Positions 7,121 to 15,354 of a stretch of DNA of 41,127 nt are shown here, piece by piece. The notes under the pieces were generated by a model that did not search any database, was not told the DNA's origin, and saw only the letters and a list, made by a program, of their open reading frames with translations. A program made the position numbers and the translations under genes. Source of the DNA: Oscillibacter sp. (lineage in GTDB: Bacteria > Bacillota > Clostridia > Oscillospirales > Oscillospiraceae); assembly GCA_014799925.1 (NCBI GenBank), contig JAAVHC010000051.1, positions 1 to 41,127 of the forward strand, in the 5' to 3' direction. Within the stretch, counting starts at the first letter, position 1, and each line of letters starts with the position of its first letter.

Positions 7121-7848
7121 ACCGCAACATTGATACCATTTTCTTTGACGTGGGCGCCACGCTGCGATTCGTGGTGGAGGACGAGGAATTTTCCGCCGCC
7201 GCCGACAGGGCTCTGATGGAGCTGGTGGGCGCGGCGGAGCCTCACGACGTGTTTTTTGAGAAGCTGACGAAGAACTGGAAGGCCTACCGCAAATGGGCCA
7301 AGGATATTCTGCTGGACGTATCTGAAATGGAGCTGTGGCTGCAATATCTGCTGCCGGACTATCCTGCGGAGCGGGTCGCGCCTAACGCCGCCCGGCTGAC
7401 CCGGCTGTGGCGGGACCACGACGGCCGCCGCGTGCCCCATGACGACGTGAAGGAGACCCTGCGGGAGCTGAAGCGCCGGGGCTACAAGCTGGGCATCATC
7501 GCCAACACCATCACTGAAACCGAGATCCCCGACTGGATGTGCCAGGACGGCGTGGCGGACTGCTTCACCACCGTGATCCTCTCCTCCAAGGTGCGTCTGC
7601 GGAAGCCGGACCCGGCCATCTATCTGCTGGCCTCCCGGTGCATCGGCTCCCCGCCGGAGAACTGCTCCTACGTGGGCGACAACCCGGTGCGGGACGTGGA
7701 GGGCGCGGTGGACGCCGGCTATGGCAGCATGATCCTCTATGAGGACGCCGGCACTGCCGACCGGGAGGGCAAGGCCCCCACCGTTATGCCGGACTACCGG
7801 ATCAAGGCCATCCGGGAGCTGCTGGACCTGTTCCCGCCCCGGTCCTAG
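7117..7848 (+). CDS. HAD-superfamily protein 2 of a four-gene array
   Basis: A 243-aa HAD protein. Motif I reads D11-V-G-A-T, again with Gly at the second Asp position. Motif II is LGIIAN, so the usual Ser/Thr is Ala. Motif III is RLRKPDPAIY and motif IV is YVGDNPVRDVEGA. The cap region has YRKWA and MELWLQYLL, shared with proteins 3 and 4. The start overlaps the stop of gene 1 (ATGA), which implies coupled translation. With both motif I and motif II altered, it is the best candidate in the set for a binding or regulatory role rather than catalysis. Confidence 0.85.
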   Translation: MNRNIDTIFFDVGATLRFVVEDEEFSAAADRALMELVGAAEPHDVFFEKLTKNWKAYRKWAKDILLDVSEMELWLQYLLPDYPAERVAPNAARLTRLWRDHDGRRVPHDDVKETLRELKRRGYKLGIIANTITETEIPDWMCQDGVADCFTTVILSSKVRLRKPDPAIYLLASRCIGSPPENCSYVGDNPVRDVEGAVDAGYGSMILYEDAGTADREGKAPTVMPDYRIKAIRELLDLFPPRS

Positions 7849-7935
7849 GCGGACGGCCGGTTTCGCTCTGGAGCGCGGCGCAGGACCAGGGCGGCCGCGC
7901 GGCGGTGGAAATTTATTTCTGACTGAGGAAACATT

Positions 7936-8661
7936 ATGAAAAAGATTAAGGGCGTGTTTTTTGACCTGGGCGGGACCCTCCGCATCTTACATAAGGACGT
8001 GCCGGAGTACCGGGCCGCGGCCCGGAGGCGCATGGCGGAGCTGGCCGGCGCGGAGGACGTGGACGCCTTCATCGACATGGTGGAGGAGCGGTATCAGCCC
8101 TACCGGGACTGGGCCCTGTCGGAGAACAGGGAGTCCGGGGACTTCGAGCTGTGGGCCCGGTGGCTGCTGCCGGAGATGGACAGGGAGCGCACGGCGGCGG
8201 TGTGCCACGAGCTGACCTATCAGTACCGGCAGATCAAGGGGCGGCGGCATGTGGTGCCCGGCGGTTTGCAGGTCATCCGGGGGCTCTATGAGCGGGGCTG
8301 CCGGCTGGGCATCATCTCCAACCTGATCGGCGAAAACGAGATCCCCGACTGGCTCCGGGAGGACGGGCTGGCCCAGTATTTTGACGCGGTGGTGTTGTCC
8401 TCCGTGTGCCATATCCGCAAGCCGGACCCGAAAATCTATCAGATGGGCTGCGAGGAGCTGGGGCTGGAGCCGGGAGAGTGCGCCAGCGTTGCCGACAATC
8501 TGGACCGGGATATCACCGGGGCCAGGGCGGCGGGCATCGGGGCCAACATCCTGTTCATCAGTCCGGAGAAGCTGGCGAAGAAGACCATTACGGACGAGAA
8601 CCGGCCGGATTACATTGTGCATCAGTTCCCGGAGATCCTGGATCTTCCCATTTTGCAGTGA
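7936..8661 (+). CDS. HAD-superfamily protein 3 of a four-gene array
   Basis: A 241-aa HAD protein with motif I D10-L-G-G-T, motif II LGIISN, motif III HIRKPDPKIY and motif IV SVADNLDRDITGA, where the usual GD is AD. The cap has YRDWA and FELWARWLL. It is plainly paralogous to its neighbours on both sides. An 87-base spacer separates it from gene 2, and GAGGAAA serves as the ribosome binding site. The substrate is not predictable from the sequence. Confidence 0.85.
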   Translation: MKKIKGVFFDLGGTLRILHKDVPEYRAAARRRMAELAGAEDVDAFIDMVEERYQPYRDWALSENRESGDFELWARWLLPEMDRERTAAVCHELTYQYRQIKGRRHVVPGGLQVIRGLYERGCRLGIISNLIGENEIPDWLREDGLAQYFDAVVLSSVCHIRKPDPKIYQMGCEELGLEPGECASVADNLDRDITGARAAGIGANILFISPEKLAKKTITDENRPDYIVHQFPEILDLPILQ

Positions 8662-8678
8662 GAGGAACGGTACATCGT

Positions 8679-9410
8679 ATGGAAAAACAGATCAACACCA
8701 TTTTTGTGGACCTGGGGGACACCTTCCGGGTCATCCGCAAGGATGAGGCGTATCAGCGGGAGGCCAAGGAGACCATCACCCGGCTGCTGGGCGTGGACGA
8801 GGACCCCGTCGCGTTCTATCAGAACGTGATCGAGCCCCGGTATGACAAGTACCGGGAGTGGGCGCTGACCTTCTACTGCGAGGCTCCGGTGAAGGAGCTG
8901 TGGACCCGGTGGCTGGCCTATGATTACCCCAGGGAGCGGGTGGAGGCGGCGGCGGCCGAGATGACTTACGCCTACCGCAAGACCAAGGGAGAGCGGGTGG
9001 TCACCGACGGCGGCGTCGAGACCGTCAGGGAGTTGTACGCCAGGGGGTACACTCTGGGCATCGTCAGCGACCTGGTGGGCACCGAGGAGGTGGACGAGTG
9101 GCTGGACCACGACGGCCTGCGGCCCTATTTCAGGACCGTGCAGCAGTCCTCCGTGTGCCTCATCCGGAAGCCGCACCCGGCCATTTACTACTACGCCCTG
9201 GAGGAATGCGGGGCCGACCCCAGGCGGACCTGCTACGTGGGCGACAACCTGGCCCGGGACATTGTGGGCGCCAAGGCGGCGGGGCTGGGCATGACCATCG
9301 GGGTGCAGTACCCCGGCAAGAAGCCCCAGACCGTCACCGAGGAGAACAAACCGGACCGGTTTATCAGCCATTTCGCCCAGCTGCTGGATATTTTCCCGCC
9401 GCTGAAATAA
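8679..9410 (+). CDS. HAD-superfamily protein 4 of a four-gene array
   Basis: A 243-aa HAD protein. Motif I is D11-L-G-D-T, with Gly at the second Asp position and an Asp one residue later. Motif II is LGIVSD, motif III LIRKPHPAIY and motif IV YVGDNLARDIVGA. The cap has YREWA and KELWTRWL. The ATG at 8679 is 17 bases after the stop of gene 3 and has GAGAGGAA upstream; longer in-frame starts lie inside gene 3. The phosphoglycerate mutase gene follows after 15 bases, so it is likely in the same transcript. Confidence 0.85.
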   Translation: MEKQINTIFVDLGDTFRVIRKDEAYQREAKETITRLLGVDEDPVAFYQNVIEPRYDKYREWALTFYCEAPVKELWTRWLAYDYPRERVEAAAAEMTYAYRKTKGERVVTDGGVETVRELYARGYTLGIVSDLVGTEEVDEWLDHDGLRPYFRTVQQSSVCLIRKPHPAIYYYALEECGADPRRTCYVGDNLARDIVGAKAAGLGMTIGVQYPGKKPQTVTEENKPDRFISHFAQLLDIFPPLK

Positions 9411-9425
9411 AGGAGGCAGTTACAT

Positions 9426-10994
9426 ATGAGTGAACAGACGATTTCGCGGGGCGGCGAAGCGCTGGCCCAGGCGGTGGAGCGCGCGTATGCCCAGGGACAG
9501 ACCGATTACTACCTGGAGCCCCTGGCTCAGGTGGACGAGAACGGGGCCCCTGTCGGTAAGATCAGGGACGGCGACCAGGTGGTCTTCTGCTGCCGGAGAG
9601 GCGAGCGGGAGATCGAGCTGACCGACGCCTTCGTGGACCCCGCATTCCCGCATTTTGAGCGGGATTACATGAAGGACCTCAGCTTTGTCATCATGACCAT
9701 GTACCATGAGAAGTTCAAGGATCTGCCCATTGCCTTCGCGCCGGAAAAGGTGGTGAAGCCCCTGGCCCAGGTGGTAAGCGAGGCGGGACTGCGGCAGTTC
9801 CACTGCGCCGAGTCGGAGAAGTACGCCCATGTCACCTTTTTCTTCAACGGCGGCGAGAACCAGCCCTTCCCCGGCGAGACCGACCTGCGGGTCCCCTCCC
9901 CCAAGGGCATTCCCTTCGACCAGAAGCCGGAGCTGAGTCTGCCGGAGGTGGCGGAGAAGGTCATGGGGGCCGTGGACGAGGGCTATGAGTTCATTCTCAC
10001 CAACTTCGCCAACGGCGACGTGATCGGCCATACCTCCAACACGGAGGCGAAACTGGCCGCCGCCGCTGCCGTCAGCCAATACGTGGGCAAAGTGGCGGAA
10101 TACGCCAAAGAGCGCGGCTACGTGGTGGCCGTCACCGCCGACCACGGCAACATCGAGACATTATATAATAAGGAGGGCAAGCCCCACGTGGCCCATACCA
10201 CCAACCTGGTGCCCTTCGTCGTGCTGGACCCCCAGGGCAGGGAAGTCGCGCTGCGGGACGGACGGCTGGGGGACGTGGCCCCCACGGTGCTGGGCGTGCT
10301 GGGACTGGAGAAGCCGGAGGAGATGACCGGCGCCTCCCTCATTGAGACCGAGGGCTTCACCAATCAGAAGGTGATGCTCATCATTCTGGACGGCTGGGGC
10401 TACGGCACCGCCGACGATAAGGACGCCATCTATTCCGCCGACACCCCCGCCTGGGACGCCCTGCTGGCAAACTACCCCAACAGCAGGCTCCGGGCCTCCG
10501 GGGAGGACGTGGGGCTCCAGGCCGGGAAGCCCGGCAACTCCGAGGCCGGACACTCCAACCTGGGCGCGGGCCGCGTGGTGGCCCAGGACGACGTGCGCAT
10601 GGACCGCGCCATCCAGGACGGGTCCTTCAGGACCAACCCCGTGTTCCTGCGGGCCATCGCCAACGCGCGGGAGAACCATAAGCCCCTGCATCTGCTCAGC
10701 TACCTGACGGAGAAGTCCAGCCACGGGTGCATCGACTACCCCCTCATGCTGGTGGAGATGGCCGAGGGCGTGGAGGAAATCTATCTGCATATCATTTTTG
10801 ACGGCCGCAGCACCGAGCCGGGCTCCGCGCCCGCCATGCTCCGCGCGCTGGATAAGCGGCTGGAGAAGCTGGGCCGGGGGCGCGTTGTGGACGGCGTGGG
10901 CCGGGGCATCGCCCTGGACCGGGACGGCAACTACGCCAAAATTCAGAAGGCTTATGAGTGCATGACCCTGGGCAAGGGGACCCGGTATCGCTGA
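9426..10994 (+). CDS. Circularly permuted 2,3-BPG-independent phosphoglycerate mutase
   Basis: The 522-aa protein has every block of the iPGM (GpmI) family, but in swapped order. Residues 20-310 match the C-terminal half of a normal enzyme and residues 311-522 match its N-terminal half. B. stearothermophilus ligands map as follows: D12 to D322, nucleophile S62 to S372, H123 to H433, R153 to R461, R185 to R493, R191 to R499, R261/R264 to R58/R61, K336 to K132, D403 to D198, H407 to H202, D444/H445 to D239/H240 and H462 to H257. Spacing within each half is exact. The usually conserved D154 is S462. The break falls in the loop between YGEGPTYR-like and the next helix. AAAGGAGG precedes the ATG. 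It probably interconverts 2- and 3-phosphoglycerate, though a related substrate is possible. Confidence 0.9.
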   Translation: MSEQTISRGGEALAQAVERAYAQGQTDYYLEPLAQVDENGAPVGKIRDGDQVVFCCRRGEREIELTDAFVDPAFPHFERDYMKDLSFVIMTMYHEKFKDLPIAFAPEKVVKPLAQVVSEAGLRQFHCAESEKYAHVTFFFNGGENQPFPGETDLRVPSPKGIPFDQKPELSLPEVAEKVMGAVDEGYEFILTNFANGDVIGHTSNTEAKLAAAAAVSQYVGKVAEYAKERGYVVAVTADHGNIETLYNKEGKPHVAHTTNLVPFVVLDPQGREVALRDGRLGDVAPTVLGVLGLEKPEEMTGASLIETEGFTNQKVMLIILDGWGYGTADDKDAIYSADTPAWDALLANYPNSRLRASGEDVGLQAGKPGNSEAGHSNLGAGRVVAQDDVRMDRAIQDGSFRTNPVFLRAIANARENHKPLHLLSYLTEKSSHGCIDYPLMLVEMAEGVEEIYLHIIFDGRSTEPGSAPAMLRALDKRLEKLGRGRVVDGVGRGIALDRDGNYAKIQKAYECMTLGKGTRYR

Positions 10995-11024
10995 GAAGCC
11001 GCAAAGCGGTTGTGATCGGTCTGT

Positions 11025-11050
11025 CCCGCCGGCGTCCGGAAGCCGGCGGG
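11025..11050 (+). other. Hairpin between the mutase and mgtC-like genes
   Basis: CCCGCCGGC and GCCGGCGGG form a 9-bp stem 5 bases before the mgtC ribosome binding site. Without a U-tract it is more likely an mRNA structure affecting translation or processing than a terminator. Confidence 0.45.
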
Positions 11051-11068
11051 GCGAAAGGAGCAAATACG

Positions 11069-11794
11069 ATGTTATTAGTGGAATATCTCAACAATCAGTT
11101 CTCCATTGCGCAGAATCTGGACTTCTTTTTCCGGATCATCGTGGCCTGCCTGTGCGGCGCGCTGATTGGCGCGGAGCGGAGCAAGCGCTTCAAGGAGGCG
11201 GGCGTGCGCACCCATATCATCGTCTGCTGCGCGGCGGCGATCATGATGATCGTGTCCAAGTACGGCTTCGCGGACCTGACCTCGGAGGCCGGCAATTTCA
11301 ACGGCACCAGAGGGGCGGACCCTGCCCGTGTGGCGGCCCAGGTGGTCAGCGGCATCAGCTTTCTGGGCGCGGGCGTCATCTTTAAATACGGCAGCACGGT
11401 CAAGGGTCTGACCAGCGCCGCCGGATTGTGGGCTACCGCCGGCATCGGTCTGGCCATTGGCGCGGGCATGTATCCGCTGGGTATATTCTCCGCCGTCCTG
11501 ATCGTGATTCTGCAAATCCTGATGCACAAGTTTGTAGTAGGGGCGGACTCGCTTTCCAGCAACCACCTCGCGTTCACCATCCGCACGGAGATGGAGCTGC
11601 GGGAGATTATGGAAGCTTACGTAGGGGACAGCAGGATGCAGATCTCGGACGCGAAAATCGTCTATCATGACGACGGATTTGTAACCTACGACTTTATCCT
11701 GCGGCTGACCCGGGATATTTCCATCTCTGAGCTGACCCGCCTGCTCAAGTCTCATGGGGAGGTCCGGAGCGTCAGCGTCATCCCGGTCAGCTGA
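11069..11794 (+). CDS. MgtC/SapB family membrane protein
   Basis: A 241-aa protein with an N-terminal membrane domain of about four or five helices and a C-terminal soluble ACT-like domain. The family motifs GALIGAERSKRFKEAGVRTH near residue 30 and ISFLGAGVIFKYG near residue 98 are clear. MgtC-type proteins are linked to magnesium limitation and membrane potential or ATP homeostasis in other bacteria; the exact role here is unknown. AAAGGAG lies 8 bases before the ATG. It follows the permuted mutase gene on the same strand, and a long hairpin follows it. Confidence 0.9.
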   Translation: MLLVEYLNNQFSIAQNLDFFFRIIVACLCGALIGAERSKRFKEAGVRTHIIVCCAAAIMMIVSKYGFADLTSEAGNFNGTRGADPARVAAQVVSGISFLGAGVIFKYGSTVKGLTSAAGLWATAGIGLAIGAGMYPLGIFSAVLIVILQILMHKFVVGADSLSSNHLAFTIRTEMELREIMEAYVGDSRMQISDAKIVYHDDGFVTYDFILRLTRDISISELTRLLKSHGEVRSVSVIPVS

Positions 11795-11819
11795 CAGGAG
11801 AACTGAACAGCCTTTAAAA

Positions 11820-11848
11820 CCGCCTCCGGCTTGACAAGCCGGAGGCGG
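11820..11848 (+). terminator. Hairpin downstream of the mgtC-like gene
   Basis: CCGCCTCCGGCTT and AAGCCGGAGGCGG form a perfect 13-bp stem with a 3-base loop. The plus-strand flank lacks a strong T-run, while the minus strand has TTTTAAA, so the direction of termination is unclear. It separates the mutase/mgtC unit from hppA. Confidence 0.6.
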
Positions 11849-11929
11849 AACAAATCAAAGGGAAGAATAGCAGGGAGGAGGGAAATATTTTTAGCGCCGT
11901 CAAAACATAACTGTAAAGGAGAAAAGAAA

Positions 11930-14041
11930 ATGAATCAGTACTTTATCATCTTTTCGGCTTTGGGTTCCATCTGCGCGCTCCTGTTTGCCGTGTGCATGGC
12001 AAAGCGCGCCCTCTCGTTCTCGGAGGGCACCGAGCGGATGAAGAAGATCGCGTCCTTCATCCGCTCCGGCGCGAACGCCTATCTGCGGCGGCAGTACAGC
12101 GTCGTCCTGGTGTTTTTTGTGTGCATGTTCGCCATCCTGTGCGTGATGGCCGCTCTGCACTTCCTGACCTGGTTTGTGCCCTTCGCGTTTGTCACCGGCG
12201 GGTTCTTCTCCGGCCTCAGCGGCTTTGTGGGCATGAAGATCGCCACCGCCTCCAACGCCCGCACCGCCAACGCCTGTCAGCAGAGCCTGAACTCCGGCCT
12301 GAAGGTGGCCTTCTCCGCCGGAACGGTCATGGGCTTCACCGTAGTGGGCCTGGGCCTGCTGGACATCTCCGGATGGTACATCCTGCTCAAGTATGTGTTC
12401 CAGCTGCCTCTCAATGAGATCACCGCCGCCATGCTGACCTTCGGCATGGGCGCCAGCTCCATGGCCCTCTTCGCCCGCGTGGGCGGCGGCATCTTCACCA
12501 AGGCCGCCGATGTGGGCGCGGACCTGGTGGGCAAGGTGGAAGCCGGGATTCCCGAGGACGATCCCCGGAACCCCGCCGCCATTGCCGACAACGTGGGCGA
12601 CAACGTGGGCGACGTGGCCGGCATGGGCGCGGACCTGTACGAGTCCTACGTGGGTTCGCTGATCTCCTCCTGCTCCCTGGGCGTGATTGCTTTCGGGTAC
12701 ATTGACGCGGTGGACGACCTCAGCGCCTTTGCGGTGCCCATGCTGATCGCGGCGGTGGGCGTGTTGGCCTCCATCATCGGCTCCCTGCTGGTCCGCACCG
12801 GCGAGTCCACCGATCAGATGACCCTGCTGAAGGCCCTGCGCCGTGGCACCAACACCTCCGCTATTATCATCGCGGTGGCCGCGTTCCCCATTGTGTGGTT
12901 CCTGCTGGGCAGGGAGTACATCGGACTGTACGTCGCCATCCTCTCCGGCCTCTTTGCCGGGGTGCTGATCGGGCGGTTCACCGAGTACTACACCTCCGAC
13001 ACCTACGTGCCCACCCAGCACCTGGCGGCCTCCTCCGTCACCGGCACCGCCACCCTGGTCATCGACGGCCTGAGCCTGGGCATGCGCTCCACCATGCTGC
13101 CGGTGCTGACCGTCAGCGGATGCATCCTCATCGCGTACTACGTCTCTGGACTGGGCCTCACCGGCGCGGCCCATGACGCCATGGGCCTGTACGGCATCGC
13201 TCTGGCGGCGGTGGGCATGCTGTCCACCCTGGGCATCACCCTGGCCACCGACGCCTACGGCCCTGTGGCCGACAATGCCGGCGGCATCGCGCAGATGAGC
13301 GGCCTGGACCCCGTTGTCCGGGAGCGCACCGACGCGCTGGATTCTCTGGGCAACACCACCGCCGCCACCGGCAAGGGCTTTGCCATCGGCTCCGCCGCCC
13401 TGACGGCCCTGGCCCTCATCGCCTCCTATGTGGAGAAGGTCCGCACCCTGGCCCCGGACATGGCGCTGGATATGAGCGTCATGAATCCGGTGGTGCTGGT
13501 GGGCATCTTCGTGGGCGCCTGCCTGGCGTTCATCTTCGCGGCCATCACCATGGGCAGCGTGGGCAAGGCGGCTCACAGCGTGGTGCTGGAGGTCCGGCGG
13601 CAGTTCAAGGAGATCCCCGGCATCATTGAGGGGACCGCTGACGCGGACTTCGCCCGCTGCGTGGACCTCTGCACCAGGGCCAGCCTGAAGGAGATGGTGG
13701 TGCCCACTCTGATTGCCGTGGGCGTGCCCATTGTGGGCGGATTGCTGCTGGGGCCCGCGGGCGTGATTGGGCTGCTGTGCGGCGCCACGGCCTCCGGCTT
13801 CCTGCTGGCGGTGTTCATGTCCAACTCCGGCGGCAGCTGGGACAACGCCAAGAAGTACGTGGAGTCCGGCCATTACGGCGGCAAGGGGAGCAAAAACGAT
13901 AAGTCCGCCATCGTGGGCGACACCATCGGCGATCCCTTCAAGGACACCTCCGGTCCGGCCATCAACATCCTCATCAAGCTGCTGAGCATGGTTTCCATTG
14001 TATTCGCCACCGTGGTGGTCAATTTCCACGTATTCGGTTGA
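11930..14041 (+). CDS. hppA: Membrane-bound ion-translocating pyrophosphatase
   Basis: The 703-aa integral membrane enzyme hydrolyses PPi and pumps H+ or Na+ across the membrane. Around 15 hydrophobic helices are visible. The catalytic signature DVGADLVGKVEAGIPEDD with PRNPAAIADNVGDNVGD lies near residues 195-230. The motif GNTTAATGKG near residue 474 has Ala where K+-independent enzymes have Lys, so it should be the K+-stimulated type. The ion cannot be told from this reading. The ATG at 11930 has AAAGGAG upstream; an earlier in-frame start lies in the preceding hairpin. Anaerobes use this enzyme to recover energy from biosynthetic PPi. Confidence 0.96.
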   Translation: MNQYFIIFSALGSICALLFAVCMAKRALSFSEGTERMKKIASFIRSGANAYLRRQYSVVLVFFVCMFAILCVMAALHFLTWFVPFAFVTGGFFSGLSGFVGMKIATASNARTANACQQSLNSGLKVAFSAGTVMGFTVVGLGLLDISGWYILLKYVFQLPLNEITAAMLTFGMGASSMALFARVGGGIFTKAADVGADLVGKVEAGIPEDDPRNPAAIADNVGDNVGDVAGMGADLYESYVGSLISSCSLGVIAFGYIDAVDDLSAFAVPMLIAAVGVLASIIGSLLVRTGESTDQMTLLKALRRGTNTSAIIIAVAAFPIVWFLLGREYIGLYVAILSGLFAGVLIGRFTEYYTSDTYVPTQHLAASSVTGTATLVIDGLSLGMRSTMLPVLTVSGCILIAYYVSGLGLTGAAHDAMGLYGIALAAVGMLSTLGITLATDAYGPVADNAGGIAQMSGLDPVVRERTDALDSLGNTTAATGKGFAIGSAALTALALIASYVEKVRTLAPDMALDMSVMNPVVLVGIFVGACLAFIFAAITMGSVGKAAHSVVLEVRRQFKEIPGIIEGTADADFARCVDLCTRASLKEMVVPTLIAVGVPIVGGLLLGPAGVIGLLCGATASGFLLAVFMSNSGGSWDNAKKYVESGHYGGKGSKNDKSAIVGDTIGDPFKDTSGPAINILIKLLSMVSIVFATVVVNFHVFG

Positions 14042-14069
14042 TACTTTTTATGGGAGATTTATATCATCT

Positions 14070-14951
14070 ATGAACGCTTACGACCTTATGATCATTGGCC
14101 CCGCCACGCGGGACCTGAACATCGACTACACCGGGGCGGAGGACCGCTCCACCGGCGGCGCGGTGACCTTCTGCACCCCTGCCGCCACGGCGGCGGGAGC
14201 GAAGGTGTTCGCCGCCGTCAAGATTTCTCTCGACGACGGGGACATCATCGAGGGCTTCCGCATGTCTCCGGAGGACGTCGCCCTGCTGCCCTCCGAAAAG
14301 ACTACTCTGATGAAAAACGTCTACTTCACTCCCGACCGGGAGCGGCGGGACGCCAGCTGTCCCGCCCAGTCGGACCCCATCCTGCCGAAGGAGATTCCGG
14401 ACGTGAACTGCCGCCTCTACCATCTGGCGGGACTGCTCTATGGGGACTTCCCCAATGAGCTGATCGAGTTTCTGCACGGAAAGGGGCTGGTGTCCGCCGA
14501 CGTGCAGGGCTTTCTGCGGCACAACGAGGAGGGGAAGCTCTGCTTCCACGACTGGGCGGATAAGCTGAAATATCTGCCCTATATGGATTTCCTCAAAACC
14601 GACGCCGCCGAGGCGGAGATCCTCACCGGCCTCACGGACCGCGCGGCGGCGGCCAGACAGCTCTACGCCTGGGGGGCCAGGGAGATCGTGATCTCCCACA
14701 ATACGGAGATGCTGGCTTACGACGGCAGGGATTTGTTCACCTGTCCGGTAAAGGCCCGGAACCTCTCCGGGCGGACGGGCCGGGGGGATACCACCTTCGG
14801 CTCCTACCTGGCCATGCGGATGACCGGGGCCGGGATGGAGGAGGCTCTGCTGTACGCCACCGCCTGTGTGTCCCTGAAGATGGAGACGCCGGGGGTATTC
14901 ACCGGTACGCGGGCGGACGTAGAGAACTACATCCGGGAATTTTACCAGTAA
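14070..14951 (+). CDS. PfkB-family carbohydrate or nucleoside kinase
   Basis: A 293-aa ribokinase-fold protein. The N-terminal DLMIIGPATRDLNID strand and GGAVTFCTPAATAAGAKV segment match the substrate-binding start of the PfkB family. The second signature, GRTGRGDTTFGSYLAMRM near residues 233-250, carries the catalytic Asp in GRGD. The substrate is not evident; fructose-6-phosphate kinases and adenosine or inositol kinases share this fold. It begins 28 bases after hppA and may be co-transcribed with it. A strong bidirectional hairpin follows. Confidence 0.85.
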   Translation: MNAYDLMIIGPATRDLNIDYTGAEDRSTGGAVTFCTPAATAAGAKVFAAVKISLDDGDIIEGFRMSPEDVALLPSEKTTLMKNVYFTPDRERRDASCPAQSDPILPKEIPDVNCRLYHLAGLLYGDFPNELIEFLHGKGLVSADVQGFLRHNEEGKLCFHDWADKLKYLPYMDFLKTDAAEAEILTGLTDRAAAARQLYAWGAREIVISHNTEMLAYDGRDLFTCPVKARNLSGRTGRGDTTFGSYLAMRMTGAGMEEALLYATACVSLKMETPGVFTGTRADVENYIREFYQ

Positions 14952-14954
14952 ACG

Positions 14955-14985
14955 ACGCAGGGACGGGCAATGCCCGTCCCTGCGT
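14955..14985. terminator. Bidirectional terminator
   Basis: ACGCAGGGACGGG pairs with CCCGTCCCTGCGT around a short loop, followed by TTGTTACTCTTT. It lies between the convergent PfkB kinase and XRE regulator genes and can serve both. Confidence 0.75.
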
Positions 14986-14987
14986 TG

Positions 14988-15215
14988 TTACTCTTTGTTC
15001 TGGAATAATTTGTAGGGTTCCACGCCCAGCGCGTCGGCAATGGCAAAAACGGTGTCCAGTGATACCGCGCAATCAGCGTTTTCAATGCGGCTTAAATGAT
15101 TACGGCTGATGTCCGCAGCTTCACTTAACGCTAGTTGGGTTAATTTCCGCCGTTTGCGGTAGAAAGCAATATTTTGTCCGAGATTCCTATAATATGCTTC
15201 GTAAACAAGCTGCAT
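14988..15215 (-). CDS. Small XRE-family transcriptional regulator
   Basis: A 75-aa single-domain regulator. The helix-turn-helix is KLTQLALSEAADISRNHLSRIE near residues 24-45, followed by the usual IADALGVEPYKLF ending. Such proteins act as autoregulators in mobile elements or toxin-antitoxin loci. A GAGGGGGGAA ribosome binding site lies before the ATG. It is divergent from a 65-aa ORF, and an inverted repeat over the -35 element of that ORF's promoter (15285-15308) is a plausible binding site. The patch from here to 15927 holds only short genes and reads as accessory DNA. Confidence 0.88.
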   Translation of the reverse strand: MQLVYEAYYRNLGQNIAFYRKRRKLTQLALSEAADISRNHLSRIENADCAVSLDTVFAIADALGVEPYKLFQNKE

Positions 15216-15284
15216 GGATCATTCCCCCCTCGCCCTTTTATTTTATCCGGCAAGAAGGCACACGTAGTCAATTTGGAATATATT

Positions 15285-15308
15285 ATTTGCTACTTGTAAT
15301 ATAGCAAA
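15285..15308. promoter_or_regulatory. Candidate operator over a -35 element
   Basis: TTTGCTA (15286-15292) and TAGCAAA (15302-15308) form an inverted repeat that brackets the -35 hexamer TTGTAA. The nearby XRE regulator is the natural candidate to bind it. Confidence 0.45.
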
Positions 15309-15322
15309 ATGTGTGTTATAAT
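15294..15322 (+). promoter_or_regulatory. Promoter of the 65-aa ORF
   Basis: TTGTAA and TATAAT are separated by 17 bases, about 30 bases before the start codon at 15355. Confidence 0.7.
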
Positions 15323-15354
15323 TTGCATGCAATTTGATATTGAAGGAGAAGACC

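Noticed and set aside
11900-14029. A 709-codon open frame on the minus strand
   Set aside because: It is the shadow of hppA, and its His/Gly-rich translation has no recognisable domain.
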